Of a DNA stretch of 64,000 nt, positions 23,095-33,782 are shown piece after piece. The stretch is from assembly GCF_905171775.1 (NCBI RefSeq), contig NC_053490.1, forward strand, positions 521,020,022-521,084,021, read 5' to 3'. The translations under genes were made by a program, and so were the position numbers. Each line of letters starts with the position of its first letter. Position 1 is the first letter of the stretch. The notes below the pieces were generated by a model. It saw only the letters and a list, made by a program, of their open reading frames with translations, searched no databases and had not been told where the DNA came from. This DNA comes from Rana temporaria (lineage: Eukaryota > Chordata > Amphibia > Anura > Ranidae).

Positions 23095-24300
23095 CACGTC
23101 AACGGCCCCTTATCTCATAACCCTATCACAGACTGGCCCCCCATGACAGACTTACCCCCCCCCCCCATATCACAGACTAGCCCCCCATCACAGACTAGCC
23201 CCCATCACAGACTGACCCCACCCCATCACAGACTGACCCCACCCCATCACAGACTGGCCCCACCCCATCACAGACTGACCCCACCCCATCACAGACTGGC
23301 CCCACCCCATCACAGACTGACCCCGCCCCCATCACAGACTGACCCCGCCCCCATCACAGACTGACCCCGCCCCCATCACAGACTGACCCCGCCCCCATCA
23401 CAGACTGACCCCGCCCCCATTACAGACTGACCCCGCCCCCATCACAGACTAGCACCACTATCACAGACTAGCACCACTATCACATACTGACTCCCCCCCC
23501 CATCACAGGCTTACCCATCACAGACTGACCCCACCCCATCACAGACTGACCCCACCCCATCACAGACTGACCCCACCCCATCACAGACTGACTCCCACCC
23601 CATCACAGACTGACTCCCACCCCATCACAGACTGACTCCCCCCCATCACAGGCTTACCCATCACAGACTGACCCCACCCCATCACAGACTGACCCCCCCC
23701 CCCATCACAGGCTTACCCATCACAGACTGACCCCACCCCATCACAGACTGACCCCACCCCATCACAGACTGACCCCACCCCATCACAGACTGACCCCACC
23801 CCATCACAGACTGACCCCACCCCATCACAGACTGACCCCACCCCATCACAGACTGACCCCACCCCATCACAGACTGACCCCACCCCATCACAGACTGAGT
23901 CCCCCATCACAGACTGACTCCCCCATCACAGAATGACTCCCCCCCATCACAGACTGGCACCACTATCACAGGCTTACCCATCACAGACTGACTCCCCCAT
24001 CACAGACTGACTCCCCCATCACAGACTGACTCCCCCATCACAGACTGACTCCCCCATCACAGACTGACTCCCCCATCACAGACTGACTCCCCCATCACAG
24101 ACTGACTCCCCCATCACAGACTGACTCCCCCATCACAGACTGACTCCCCCATCACAGACTGGCACCACTATCACAGACTGACTCCCCCCCATCACAGGCT
24201 TACCCATCACAGACTGACTCCCCCATCACAGACTGACTCCCCCCCCCATCAAAGGCTTACTCATCACAGACTGACCCCACCCCCCCATCACAGACCCCCC
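23095..24300. repeat. Minisatellite, 21-bp unit
   Basis: This is a tandem array of the unit ATCACAGACTGACCCCACCC plus one base, with length variants such as CTGACTCCCCC and CTGGCACCACT. The array is about 1.2 kb. Variants are clustered: CCCCACC types at 23210-23330 and 23740-23890, GACTCCCCC types at 23990-24150. Long open frames across it are artefacts of the repeat. Confidence 0.9.
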
Positions 24301-24323
24301 CCCCCAATGAAGACATGGATAAG

Positions 24324-24556
24324 AGAGTTTGGGGTGGAGGAACTTGACTGGCCCGCACAGAGTCCTGATCTCAACCCGATAGAACACCTTGGGAATTGAA
24401 GCAGAAACTAAGCCAGGCCTTCTTGTCCGCATCAGTGCCTGACCTCACAAATGCGTTTCTGGAAGAATGATCAAACATTCCCATAGACACACTCCTAAAC
24501 CTTGTGGACAGAAGAGCTGAAGCCATTATAGCTGCAAAGGGTGGGCCAACTCAATA
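24324..24556 (+). pseudogene. Tc1-like transposase C-terminal scrap
   Basis: A frame-shifted translation contains LTGPHRVLISTR in one frame and, in the shifted frame, the SPDLNPIEHL signature. RAEAIIAAKGGPTQY then ends at a stop near 24556. This is the end of the catalytic domain and the C terminus of a Tc1 transposase. It starts abruptly beside the minisatellite and no TIR was found. Confidence 0.65.
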
Positions 24557-24887
24557 TTGAACCCTACGGACCAAGACTGGGATGCCCACAATTTATGTTA
24601 TACCATACGATAACCTGAGATCTTTGTAGTTCTCCCTTCTTTGTACTTTTAATTTTTGTACAACTTTTATCTCTAATAAAAAAAGATTGAAGTACAAAAC
24701 GAAAACAATTCAGATGACTAAAATACAACTAGAACTAAAATGGCATTTTAGTCCAAAAACTATGACTAAATCGAATTTTTATGCCTTGATGCGATTCAGC
24801 ACCAAGACCATGCCAAAGAATAACAATACGTTCCATGTATGGCCAATTACGATGATCAGCATAACAACAAGAATTGTCTGAACTTAC

Positions 24888-25005
24888 TTGCTGTTCCCCT
24901 CTTTCTTTCTTCTGCTATTTTTGTACTGCCAATAAATAAAGGCACCCGATGCTAGGAGAAGGAGAACAAAAGGCCACAAGCAGCCATGTAGACAGGCGGA
25001 AGAAT
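24888..25005 (-). CDS. Transmembrane exon of a nectin/PVR-like Ig-superfamily gene
   Basis: A 118-bp minus-strand exon lies between an acceptor (TTCTTTCCCGTTCTAG) and a perfect GTAAGT donor. Entered with one base carried over (phase 1), it reads D-SSACLHG, then a hydrophobic segment CLWPFVLLLLASGAFIYW, then a basic stop-transfer region (KNSRRKKEGN). It ends in phase 2. This is the layout of a single-pass type I membrane protein just outside, across and just inside the membrane. The entry phase matches the exit phase of the exon at 42811-42959, 17.8 kb upstream on the same strand. The following cytoplasmic exon was not identified. Assignment to the nectin/PVR group comes from the neighbouring Ig exons; another Ig-family receptor is possible. 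Confidence 0.75.
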
Positions 25006-26010
25006 CTAGAACGGGAAAGAATATTGTTAATACTTCCACATAACATCCAACCAGAACACACAAATTATAAATACTGTATTTATCGGCATATATCACGCAC
25101 CCGACCCGGACCATTATGCAGGTTAAGGACCAGGCCCCAGATTCCGCACTGCGTCGCTTTAACTAACAATTGCACGATCATGTGACGTGGCGCCCAAACA
25201 AAACAAAATCTTTTTTCCCCCACAAATAGAGCTTTCTTTTGGTGGTATTTGATCACCTCTGCGGTTTTTATTTTTTGCGCTATAAACAAAAATAGAGCAA
25301 CAATTTTGAAAAAAAATATATATATTTTTTACTTTTTGCTATAATATATAAAATATATAAAAAAATAAATAAAAATTCCCTCAGTTTAGGCCGATACGTA
25401 TTCTTCTACCTATTTTTGTAAAAAAAAAAAAAAAATTGCAATAAGCGTTTATTGATTGGGTTGCGCAAAATGTATAGCGTTTACAAAATAGGGGATAGTT
25501 CTATGGCATTTTTATTAATAATTATTTTTGTATTACTTTTTTCATGACTGCGACATTATGGTGGACACTTCTAACACTTTTGACACATTTTTGGCACCAT
25601 TGTCATTTTCACAGCGAAAAGTGCTATAAAAATGCACCGATTACTGTGAAAATGACAATGGCAGTGAAGGAGTTAACCACTAGGGGGTGCTAAAGGGGTT
25701 AAGTGTGTCCTAAGGGAGTGATTCTTACTGTAGCGGGGCTGGACGTGTGACGTCATTGATCGTCGTTTCCTATAACAGGGAACAGACGATCAGTGACAGT
25801 GCCACAGTGAAGAACGTGGAAGGTGTTCTTCTCCCTGTTCTTCAGCTCCTGTGACCGATCGCGGGACACTGGCGGCGATCGGGGTCCGCGGGTCCCGCGG
25901 GCACGGAGCTTTGGTGCGACCCCACGGCTGGGCTTTTAAAGGCAACGTACAGGTACGTGCCTGTGCCCAGCCGTGCCATTCTGCCGACGTAAATGTGCAA
26001 GAGGCGGTCT

Positions 26011-26960
26011 TTAACTACTTCCTGACCAGCCGCCGCAGTTCTATGGCAGCAGGTCGGCTCCCCTGCGCGAGAGCCCGTACTATAACGTTGGCTCTCTAAG
26101 CGGCCACTAGGGCGCCGGAGGCGCGCGCCCCCCGCTCGTCCCGACTCCCGTGCCCGATCGCCTCCGGGCACCCGCGATTGCGCATTACAGAGTGAGGACC
26201 AGGAGCGGTGTGTGTAAACCCACAGCTTCCGGTCCTGTCAGGGGAGAAATGACGGATCGTCTGTTCATACAATGTATGAACAGAAGATCAGTCATTTCCC
26301 CTAGTGAGGCCACCCTCCCCTACAGTTAGAACACACCAGGGAAAATATTTAACACCTTCCCCGCCCCCTAGTGTTAACCCCTTTCCTTTCAGTGGCATTT
26401 TTTATAGTAATCTAATGCATTTTTATAGCACTGATCGCTATAAAAATGCCAATGGTCCCAAAAATGTGTCAAAAGTGTCCGCCATAATGTCGCAGTACCG
26501 AAAAAATAAAAATCGCTGATCGCCGCCATTACTAGTAAAAAAAAATAATAATAAAAATGCCATAAAACTACCCCCTATTTTGTAAACGCTACAACTTTTG
26601 CGCAAACCAATCAACGCTTATTGCGATTTTTTTTTACGAAAATATGTAGAAGAATACGTATCGGCCTAAACTGAGGAAAATAATTGTTTTTTTATATATT
26701 TTTGGGGGATATTTATTACAGCAAAAAGTAAAAAATATTTTTTTTCAAAATTGTCGCTCTATTTGTTTATAGCGCAAAAACTAAAAACCGCAGAGGTGAT
26801 CAAATACCACCAGAAGAAAGCTCTATTTGTGGGAAAAAAAGGACGTAAATTTTGTTTGGGAGCCACGTCGCACGACCGCGCAATTGTCACTTAAAGCGAC
26901 GCAGTGCAGAATCGCAAAAAGTGCTCTGGTCTTTGACCAGCAATATGGTCCGGGGGTTAA
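26011..26960 (+). mobile_element. TTAA-type MITE (TTAACTACTTCCTGACC variant)
   Basis: It runs from TTAA at 26011-26014 to TTAA at 26957-26960 and follows the same internal order as 36997-37970: GC-rich left part, GTCGCAGTACCGAAA, TTGTAAACGCT, then the CACCAGAAGAAAGCTCTATT block. It shares each TTAA with its neighbour. Confidence 0.75.
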
Positions 26961-27424
26961 AGGGGTGGTTCCCCCTAAAACACATTGCTAACAATAGATT
27001 CCTAAGACCCGTTACACTGCGGGTAGGCTGGCTTTTTTTTTTTTTTTTTTTAGTACATACCGATATCTCCCCGTCTCGTTCCTTGTCGGTGGGCGTTCCT
27101 AGTTGATTGACGTTCCTCGGAGAGGCGCGTACGTGACGTCACGACTTTCCGAAAGAAGCCGAACGTCGCTGCGCATGCGCCGTATAGAGCCGACTCTATA
27201 CGGCGCATGCGCAGCGACGTTCGGCTTCTTTCGGAAAGTCGTGACGTCACGTACGCGCCCCTCCGAGGAACGTCAATCAACTAGTTCCGCCCACCGCCTA
27301 GGGACGAGACGGGGAGATCTCGGTATGTACGAAAAAAAAAAAAAAAAAGCCAGCCTACCCGCAGTGTAACGGGTCTTAGGAATCTATTGTTAGAAATTAG
27401 TTTTAGGGGGAACCACCGCTTTAA
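26957..27424. mobile_element. 468-bp foldback MITE, almost perfect palindrome
   Basis: The left arm runs from TTAAAGGGGTGGTTCCCCC inward, and the right arm is its inverse, ending GGGGGAACCACCGCTTTAA. The arms of about 230 bases meet around a 4-base loop (CCGA, 27190-27193) flanked by CCGTATAGAG and CTCTATACGG. TTAA is present at both ends. The core GAAAGAAGCCGAACGTCG is shared with the foldback at 52945-53426. It is non-coding. Confidence 0.9.
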
Positions 27425-27549
27425 GTGGTTAAGGAGGAAGTTTCGGGGGGGAAACACTTTCCACAGCCCCCTGCGTATAACACACAGGCACAGGTTATCC
27501 TCTATTTTCTGGGGAAAAAAGTGAGCGTTATACGCCAATAAATACGGTA

Positions 27550-28248
27550 CTTAAAATTTTTATCATTTTAAGAGAGTTACGTTTTATACTAAAAATTCCC
27601 AGCATGCCAAGTGCGGAAACATGTCCTTGTATTGCCAACAATGCCAGACTAGAAGTAATGAGAAGGTTTTGACTTACAAAAATAGAACGTTAGCAATTCA
27701 AAACTAAACTCCTGCCAAAAAGCTTAAAACATTTCCCCGTCCCGTCTGGATGGATTTTCTTTTCAGCAATTTTCCATCTATTAAATCTTCTGCCCTTGTT
27801 GTTTTAACTTTGGATAGTAAAAAAAAAAAATTCTGCCAGTAAATACCTTATACAGCTACGGTTGCCACCTGTCCAGGATTCACCCGGACAGTTTGGGTTT
27901 GGAATCATGCGTCCAAAGTTTCAGACTACCTGAAACCCGGACACATTATTCAGAGTGGACTATGGCTTCCCAGCAGGGTTGCTGGCTGCAGTTGTCTAAG
28001 CTGAGTGTATCTGTTACAAGTTTTCACACTGCCCAAAGCCAACACTAACAACCCCCCTCCCCCCCCCCCCAAACACACACACACCCCTCTATGTCTGCCC
28101 ACACTCCAACCCCAGGAATTTGAAGCCCAGCAGCCGCAGATAGATCTGGATGAGAGGTGCACGGGGGGTTTCTGTGTTTACAAGTGTCAGCTCTGCACTC
28201 TGTGTGTAACCCCCATAATCTCTGCAATCTGCAAGTAATGTAATCCTG
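27550..28248. other. Unassigned stretch with C-rich and CA runs
   Basis: No gene was seen. A C-run followed by ACACACAC lies at 28051-28084. The piece at 27858-27960 with CCACCTGTCCAGGATTCACC and an inverse CCGGACA resembles a MITE end but was not resolved. Confidence 0.35.
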
Positions 28249-28984
28249 GGCCCGGATTCAGGTAGAATTGCGCATTATTTATGGAGGCGCAGGGCAAAGT
28301 TTTTGCCCTGCGCCCCCGCAAATTTGCTCCGCTGCCCTTGATTCACGGAGCAGAAGCTACGTAAATTGCGCGGGCGCGCCGGCAAAATGCCCGGCGCAAG
28401 AGCACGCAATTTAAATGATCCCGTAGGGGGCGGGAATCATTTAAATTAGGCGCGTTCCCGCGCCGATCGCAGGAGCGCATGCTCCGTCGGGAAACTCTCC
28501 CGACGTGCATTGCGGCAAATGACGTCGCAAGGACGTCATTTGCTTCAAAGTGAACGTGAATGGCGTCCAGCGCCATTCACAATTCACTTATGCAAACTAC
28601 GTAAAATTCAAATTTCGCGACGCGGGAACGACGGGTATACGTAACATGGGCTGCCCCTGCTAATAGCAGGGGCAGCCTTGCGCGAAAACCGCCGTACGTA
28701 AACGACGTAAATTGCGTACGCAGGGCTCGCGCAACGTTGTGAATCGGTGTTAGTATGCAATTTGCATACTATACACTGAGCACAACGGGAACGCCACCTA
28801 GCGGCCACCGCAAGAATGCAGCCTAAGATATGCGGGCGTAAGAGCCTTATGCCGCGCATATCTTAGGCTGCAGTCGGCGTAACGAGGTTCCTGAATCAGG
28901 AGCACTCGTTACGCCGGGGCAAGTAAGCAATTGCGCTGTGTAACCTATGGTTACACAGGCGCAATTGCTTCTTGAATCTACCCC
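28249..28984. mobile_element. MITE of the GGCCxGATTCA family, TSD CTG
   Basis: The ends GGCCCGGATTCAGGTAGA and CTTGAATCTACCCC are inverted, with CTG at 28246-28248 and 28985-28987. The core is CpG-rich, with CGCAGGGCAAA/TTTTGCCCTGCG-type inner repeats. Confidence 0.8.
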
Positions 28985-29447
28985 CTGGTATTTAATGCCC
29001 CTTTAAAACCCTTCTACTGTTTGTGAAATCTGACCACACCCACTAATGCAATTTGGAGGGTGTGTGTGGGTGGGTGGGGGGGGGGGGTCATGGTTGAGTT
29101 CCAGCACCTTGAGAAAAAAAGCCCTGCATATACCAAATACTATTTTGGTAAGGTAGCCCATCATACGGTTAGGACTAAAAACTATTTTATGTGTTTTCTG
29201 GCATTTACAGAACTACAAAAATCAACAGCAAAAAAAAAAAGAAAAGGAATATTACAAAAGTATAGCATAGCCAACAGAAAAGGAAAATTACAATCTTCTA
29301 ACCAGATGACTGAAGCCAAAATCCAGGCAAGATCCTAAAACACAAAACACATTTATGGTCCTACCTTCCAAGAGATTTCTTATGTCTTGTGATTTACACA
29401 AATTTTCAACACCACTCAGCTAGACAGGTGGCAAATGTAGTTCCTGA
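28985..29447. other. Unassigned stretch
   Basis: A G-run lies at about 29076-29087 and the rest is AT-rich sequence. A 92-codon open frame at 29060-29338 is lysine-rich, has no recognisable domain, and is not supported as a gene. Confidence 0.35.
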
Positions 29448-29741
29448 TTAAAGCGGAGTTCCACCTAAAAATGGAACTTCCGCCGCGCCAGTCGCGCATG
29501 CACACTGCCGTTCGCGCATGCGCAGTGGGTGCCCGGCCGTGAAGCCGAAAGCTGTGACTGCTGGGTGCCCACACTAAGAATGAAGACGCCGGCCAGGAAG
29601 GGGGGGCGAGGAGCGGAGCCCCGGCCGGCGCGTCGCTGGAGCCGTGGAGCAGGTAAGTATCTTTATTAAAAGTCAGCAGCTACACTTTTTGTAGCTGCTG
29701 ACTTTTAATAAACTTTAAAAAAAGGTGGAAAACACCTTTAA
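29448..29741. mobile_element. TTAA-type MITE (TTAAAGCGGAGTTCCACC family)
   Basis: TTAA lies at 29448-29451 and 29738-29741, with ends TTAAAGCGGAGTTCCACC and GGTGGAAAACACCTTTAA. An internal hairpin AGTCAGCAGCTACA/TGTAGCTGCTGACT lies near 29672-29703. Other copies are at 51521-51927, 58012-58416 and 60417-61464. Confidence 0.8.
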
Positions 29742-29837
29742 TGAATTGCTCAATGTTACATCTCCACCACCACTAGAAAAAGTAGTTTAGCATCATCCCC
29801 TTTGACCAGTGGTGGTCAACACTCATGATCTAGGGCA

Positions 29838-30352
29838 GCCTTCTCTCAACCAGGGTTCTGAGGGATCCAAGGGTTCATACACAGGTTGCTAGAGGTTTCA
29901 TGGAATCAAAGGGTTCATACACAGGTTGCTAGAGGTTCCATGAAATGCAAGGGTTCATATGCAGGTTGCTAGAGGTTCCATGGAATCCAAGGGTTCGTAC
30001 GCAGGTTGGTAGAAGTTCCATGGAATCCAAGGGTTCATACACAGGTTGCTAGAGGTTCCATGGAATCAAAGGGTTCATACACAGGTTGCTAGAGGTTCCA
30101 TGGAATCAAAGGGTTCGTATGCAGGTTGCTAGAAGTTCCATGGAATCCAAGGGTTCATACGCAGGCTGCTAGAGGTCCCATGAACAAGGGGCAATTTTGG
30201 TTTCTCATTTTTACCAAAGAAGTTGCCAATAAAACCAATGTTCTTTAAACTGTTTTCCCCCAGATGTAGAAACAGTATTTTTTAGAAGGGGTTCCGTAAG
30301 ACCAGAACATTATTTCAAGGGTTCCTTTGTATTAAAACTGTTGAAAAAGGCT
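29838..30352. repeat. MITE-like unit with a 40-bp tandem array
   Basis: About eight copies of a 40-bp unit around AAGGGTTCATACACAGGTTG lie at 29869-30185. The outer segments CAGCCTTCTCTCAACC and GTTGAAAAAGGCTG are inverted. The array is probably an internal expansion of that element. Confidence 0.7.
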
Positions 30353-30452
30353 GTTCCAAAGACTGCTAGGGATTCTTGGAGCAATTTCTATCAGATAAGC
30401 TCACACTGATCCGATTTTGTATCAATAAGGGAGGAAATTCTTCCCAATTCTT

Positions 30453-30480
30453 CTGATGATGCTTCACGGGTGGAGCGAAA
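30453..30480 (+). ncRNA. Hammerhead-like core (candidate)
   Basis: CTGATGA is followed by a stem (GCTTCAC pairing with GTGGAGC through one G-U pair) and then GAAA. This has the order of the hammerhead core: CUGANGA, stem II, GAAA. There is one extra U before stem II, and I could not draw convincing stems I and III. Treat it as a decayed or coincidental motif. Confidence 0.3.
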
Positions 30481-30943
30481 TGCGTGCGGGTACGTCAGGT
30501 TACGCCACATCCGCTCTTTGGAACGCAGATCGCGGTGGCGAACTTCCAGAGCGGTGATTTTACATGTTCACATGCAAGAGGAGGATATTGTAGGTCCGCA
30601 TTTTGTTTTATTGGTTAAAAAAGCATAAAAAACGGAATCACGCTATGGGATCCCTTTGGTTCCATTTCCCCATATCCATATAAGGAGCTATGACTCACCT
30701 GTTGGAGTACCAGGAAAAAAGCCAGATATTGCTCGGGGAACAACAGATCCCATAACACAAGCGATTAACCTTTTATGAGCTGGTGAGTGAGGACACACAA
30801 GAGGGGAGCATGGTTTGGCACTTTCTTGATCACACAGATATTTGAAGATTGTCATCAACCATATATACTTTTTTTTGCTATAGAGTTTTTTTCTCACTAT
30901 CTATCCATGGACTGTTGTATTTATGGTTTAATGACCTCTATAT

Positions 30944-31102
30944 CAGGGATATGCAATTATTGGACCTCCAGCTGTTGCAAAACTACAAGTCCCATCATGC
31001 CTCTGCCTCTGGGTGTCATGTTTGCGGCTGTCAGAGTCTTGCTATGCCTCATGGGACTTGTAGTTCTGCAACAGCTGGAGGTACACTCATTGCATATCCC
31101 TG
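30944..31102. mobile_element. hAT-type MITE, perfect TSD CTCTATAT
   Basis: The ends CAGGGATATGCAAT and ATTGCATATCCCTG are inverted, with CTCTATAT at 30936-30943 and 31103-31110. It is 159 bp and the same family as 9327-9470. Confidence 0.95.
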
Positions 31103-31414
31103 CTCTATATGATGGAATATGGACTTTAGTTTGTGTGTGAATTTCACATGACTTTTAAGTGTTTTTATGTTTATTTTTATTGTTGTGGTTATATATATTC
31201 TCATTTTGTTGTGTACTCTTTGCTGTGATCATTTGGGGTGTGACTGTATTCTATTGTTCTAGTGTGGCTGTCTGCCTCAAATATTATGGGATGTGTAAGT
31301 GTGTTTCCTGTGAAAAAAGAGGGAGGGGGGACTCCTCCAGCAGCCCCCCTGCTGATAAGACTTTTTACTGATGAGAAGTTGAATACACCTGTGTGTCTAT
31401 TGTGATTGGACAGT

Positions 31415-32682
31415 TTAACCACTTCAATACCGGGCTTTTATACACACCTCATTACCGGGCCTATTCTGGCACTTCTCTCCTACATGTAAAAATCATTATT
31501 CTTTTGCTAGAAAATTACGCAGAACCCCCAAATATTATATATGTTTTTTTAGCAGACACCCTAGGGAATAAAACGACGGTCATTGCAACGTTTTATCTTG
31601 CACGGTATTCGCGCAATAATTTTTCAAACGCCCTTTTTTTGGAAAAAAATTGTTTCATGAATTAAAAAATAACAAAACAGTAAAGTTAGCACAATGTTTT
31701 TGTATAATGTGAAAGATGATGTTACACCGAGTAAATAGATACCTAACATGTCACGCTTTAAAATTGCGCATACTCATGGAATGGCGCCAAACTTCGGTAC
31801 TTAAAAATCTCCATAGGCAACGCTTTAATTTTTTTTTACAGGTTACCAGTTTAGATTTACAGAGGACATCTAGATTTGTTGCTGGCACTCTAACGCACGC
31901 GGCGATACCTCACATATGTGGGTTAAACGGCGTTCACATATGTCGGCGGGACTTACGCGTGCGTTCGCTACAGGGGGCGTTTTAATTTTATTTTTTATTA
32001 TTTTATTTATTTTTTTACTTATTTTTTTCTTTTTTTACACTTCTTTTCTAATATATATATATTTTTTTTAACTTTTATTCCTATTACAAGGAATGTAAAC
32101 ATCCCTTGTAATAGGAATGTGTGTGACAGGTACTCTTTATGGAGAGATGCGGGGTCAATAAGACCCTGCATCTCTCCTCCAGGCTGCAAACCATGAGATC
32201 GGTGAAAAAAAATTCACCGATCTCATGAATACTGTTGCTTACTAGCCGCAATCGCGGCTTTGTTTACTTACGGGGACCCGGGCGTGACGTCATCACATCG
32301 CGCCCGGGTCCTCCGACGGTCATAGAGATGACTGGTGACCATCTGGTCACCAGTCATCTCTATACTTCCTGCCAGCGCCGGACGATTCGTTCTCCGGGCC
32401 CCCGATGGCACGGGAGAGCCCGGAGAAGCACCGGATGACGGCGGGGGATGTCCCCTCCCGCCGCCTGTTAGAACGATCAAGTGGCGGAACCGCCGCTATG
32501 ATCGTTCTTATGCTGCGCAGAAACGCCGGCAGAACAAAAGGATATCTGGATGGATGCCTCTAGCTGCAGGCATCATTCAGATATCCACCCGCAAAGCCCA
32601 GGACGTCATTTGACGTCCACCCAGGATGGGAGATCCCATCTGTGGACGTCAAATGACAATGGGCGGGTATTGAAGTGGTTAA
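31415..32682. mobile_element. Long TTAA-type MITE (TTAACCACTTCAATACC)
   Basis: The ends TTAACCACTTCAATACCGGG and GGGTATTGAAGTGGTTAA are inverted, with TTAA at both. Inner hairpins lie near 32085-32115 (TACAAGGAATGTAAACATCC/TTGTAATAGG), 32318-32365 and 32595-32660. It is 1268 bp with no coding capacity. Confidence 0.85.
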
Positions 32683-33073
32683 CTCACCCTGAATCCAAGG
32701 GTGGGGGAGTGCCTCTGAGTTATTTGTCGGTTGTAACATGTGCTTTAATAAAGGGAGTCTTCTGGTTTTCACACAACACTGAAGTACGGCTGGTGACTGG
32801 GTGGGCTAAAGAGTCTTGGATAGTGCCGGATCTGGACAGAAGAAGCAGTTACGGCAGACATAGTCCTGTTGAGGACGAGGGCTGGTCACTAAGATTATAC
32901 ATTTTCTTTATTTGTTGGGACAGCGCTGGTTATATAAAGTATTATTATACACCTTAAAGGAACACACATCCCTTTTTTATCAGCAGCCGTCTATACAAAG
33001 CACAAACACATCGTAGCGCGGAGATCACCTTATTTCAAACATTCTTCCCACTGACCATCGCACTTATATGCTG

Positions 33074-33606
33074 TACCGTATTTTTCGAACTATAAGGCGC
33101 ACCGGGTTATAAGGCGCACTATCGTTGAGCGCCTAATAACAGGTTTTTTTTCCCATACATAAGGCGCACCGGGTTATAAGGCGCACGCGGGTATAGAAAA
33201 TTAATGAATGAATGCACACACCTCTGTCACATGCAAGCGCCAGCTCCGAAATGCCGTCGCATTCCAGTGACATCACCGTGGCTCACGCTGCGCCCCATGC
33301 CTCGCTTTCAACAGTGTCACCGTACCAGCTAGTTTCACTGCTATACGGACGGTTCGACATAGAGGGGCAAAGGAGCATTTTACAGCTTACATCTGGTGCG
33401 GAAGGACGTTACAGTAGAGACTATTTCCATGATCTACATGCCGGATCTCTACTATTTACATGTAAGTGGATGCTGTAAACCTATCATGTATGTCTGTAAT
33501 GCTCAATACAACCATACATAAGGCGCACCGCATTATAAGGCGCACTGTCGATTTTTGAGAAAATGAAAGGATTTTAAGTGTGCCTTATAGTCCGAAAAAT
33601 ACGGTA
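33074..33606. mobile_element. MITE with TACCGTATTTTTCG ends and GGCGCAC repeats
   Basis: The ends TACCGTATTTTTCGAACTAT and ATAGTCCGAAAAATACGGTA are inverted. The phrase TAAGGCGCACCGGGTTATAA is repeated near the left end and again near 33525. TA lies at both borders. This end motif is widespread in vertebrate DNA transposons; the superfamily is not certain. The 88-codon frame inside (33212-33478) has no known domain. Confidence 0.8.
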
Positions 33607-33782
33607 GTTATAGTAATTATTAGCAGGAATTCCCCCCCCCCCCCCAAATAAAAAATCAGAGGCCTTTTTGTCTTTACCCTTCCCCTCCCCCAGTGAAGTA
33701 TATTGGTTGCGGTCATGTTCATATCATAGTACTGCATCTTTTAGAATGTTCCATGACTTTCACCCTTCAAAAGTCAGAATAT

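Larger units (their letters stand above)
25108..27432 (-). mobile_element. TTAACCACTTAAGGACC-family MITE, with insertions in its own TIR
   Basis: The body (25108-26014) is the reverse complement of the family seen at 36997-37970. Its end reads GGTCTTTAA at 26006-26014 and resumes as GTGGTTAA at 27425-27432. Joined, this is the expected TIR. The two pieces are separated by insertions at the TTAA that lies inside the TIR. Confidence 0.7.
25072..27549. mobile_element. MITE with TACTGTATTTATCGGC ends, carrying nested elements
   Basis: The left end TACTGTATTTATCGGCATAT and right end TATACGCCAATAAATACGGTA are inverted. A second copy of the family lies at 61876-62436. Almost all of this copy's length is due to TTAA elements nested inside it. 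Confidence 0.7.
30400..31414 (+). repeat. Probable Penelope-like 3' region, continuing at 32683-32960
   Basis: The segment reads TTCTGATGATGCTTCACGGG, then GGAGCGAAATGCGTGC, a layout typical of the 3' regions of Penelope-like elements, which can hold hammerhead motifs. The TTAA element at 31415-32682 interrupts the same unit, which continues to about 32960. No coding frame was seen. Confidence 0.4.

Noticed and set aside
23682..23910. Repeated MGWGQSV / CDGVGSV frames on the minus strand
   Set aside because: Artefacts of the 21-bp minisatellite.
23095..24300. CRISPR-like array
   Set aside because: There are no unique spacers; units are contiguous tandem repeats in a vertebrate-type genome.
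32235..32613. Overlapping GC-rich frames on both strands
   Set aside because: They fall in the hairpin-rich GC part of a TTAA MITE, and both strands are open for compositional reasons.
33212..33478. 88-codon frame starting MHTPLSHASASSEMP
   Set aside because: It lies within a MITE bounded by TACCGTATTTTTCG ends; no domain, no homologous frame recognised.
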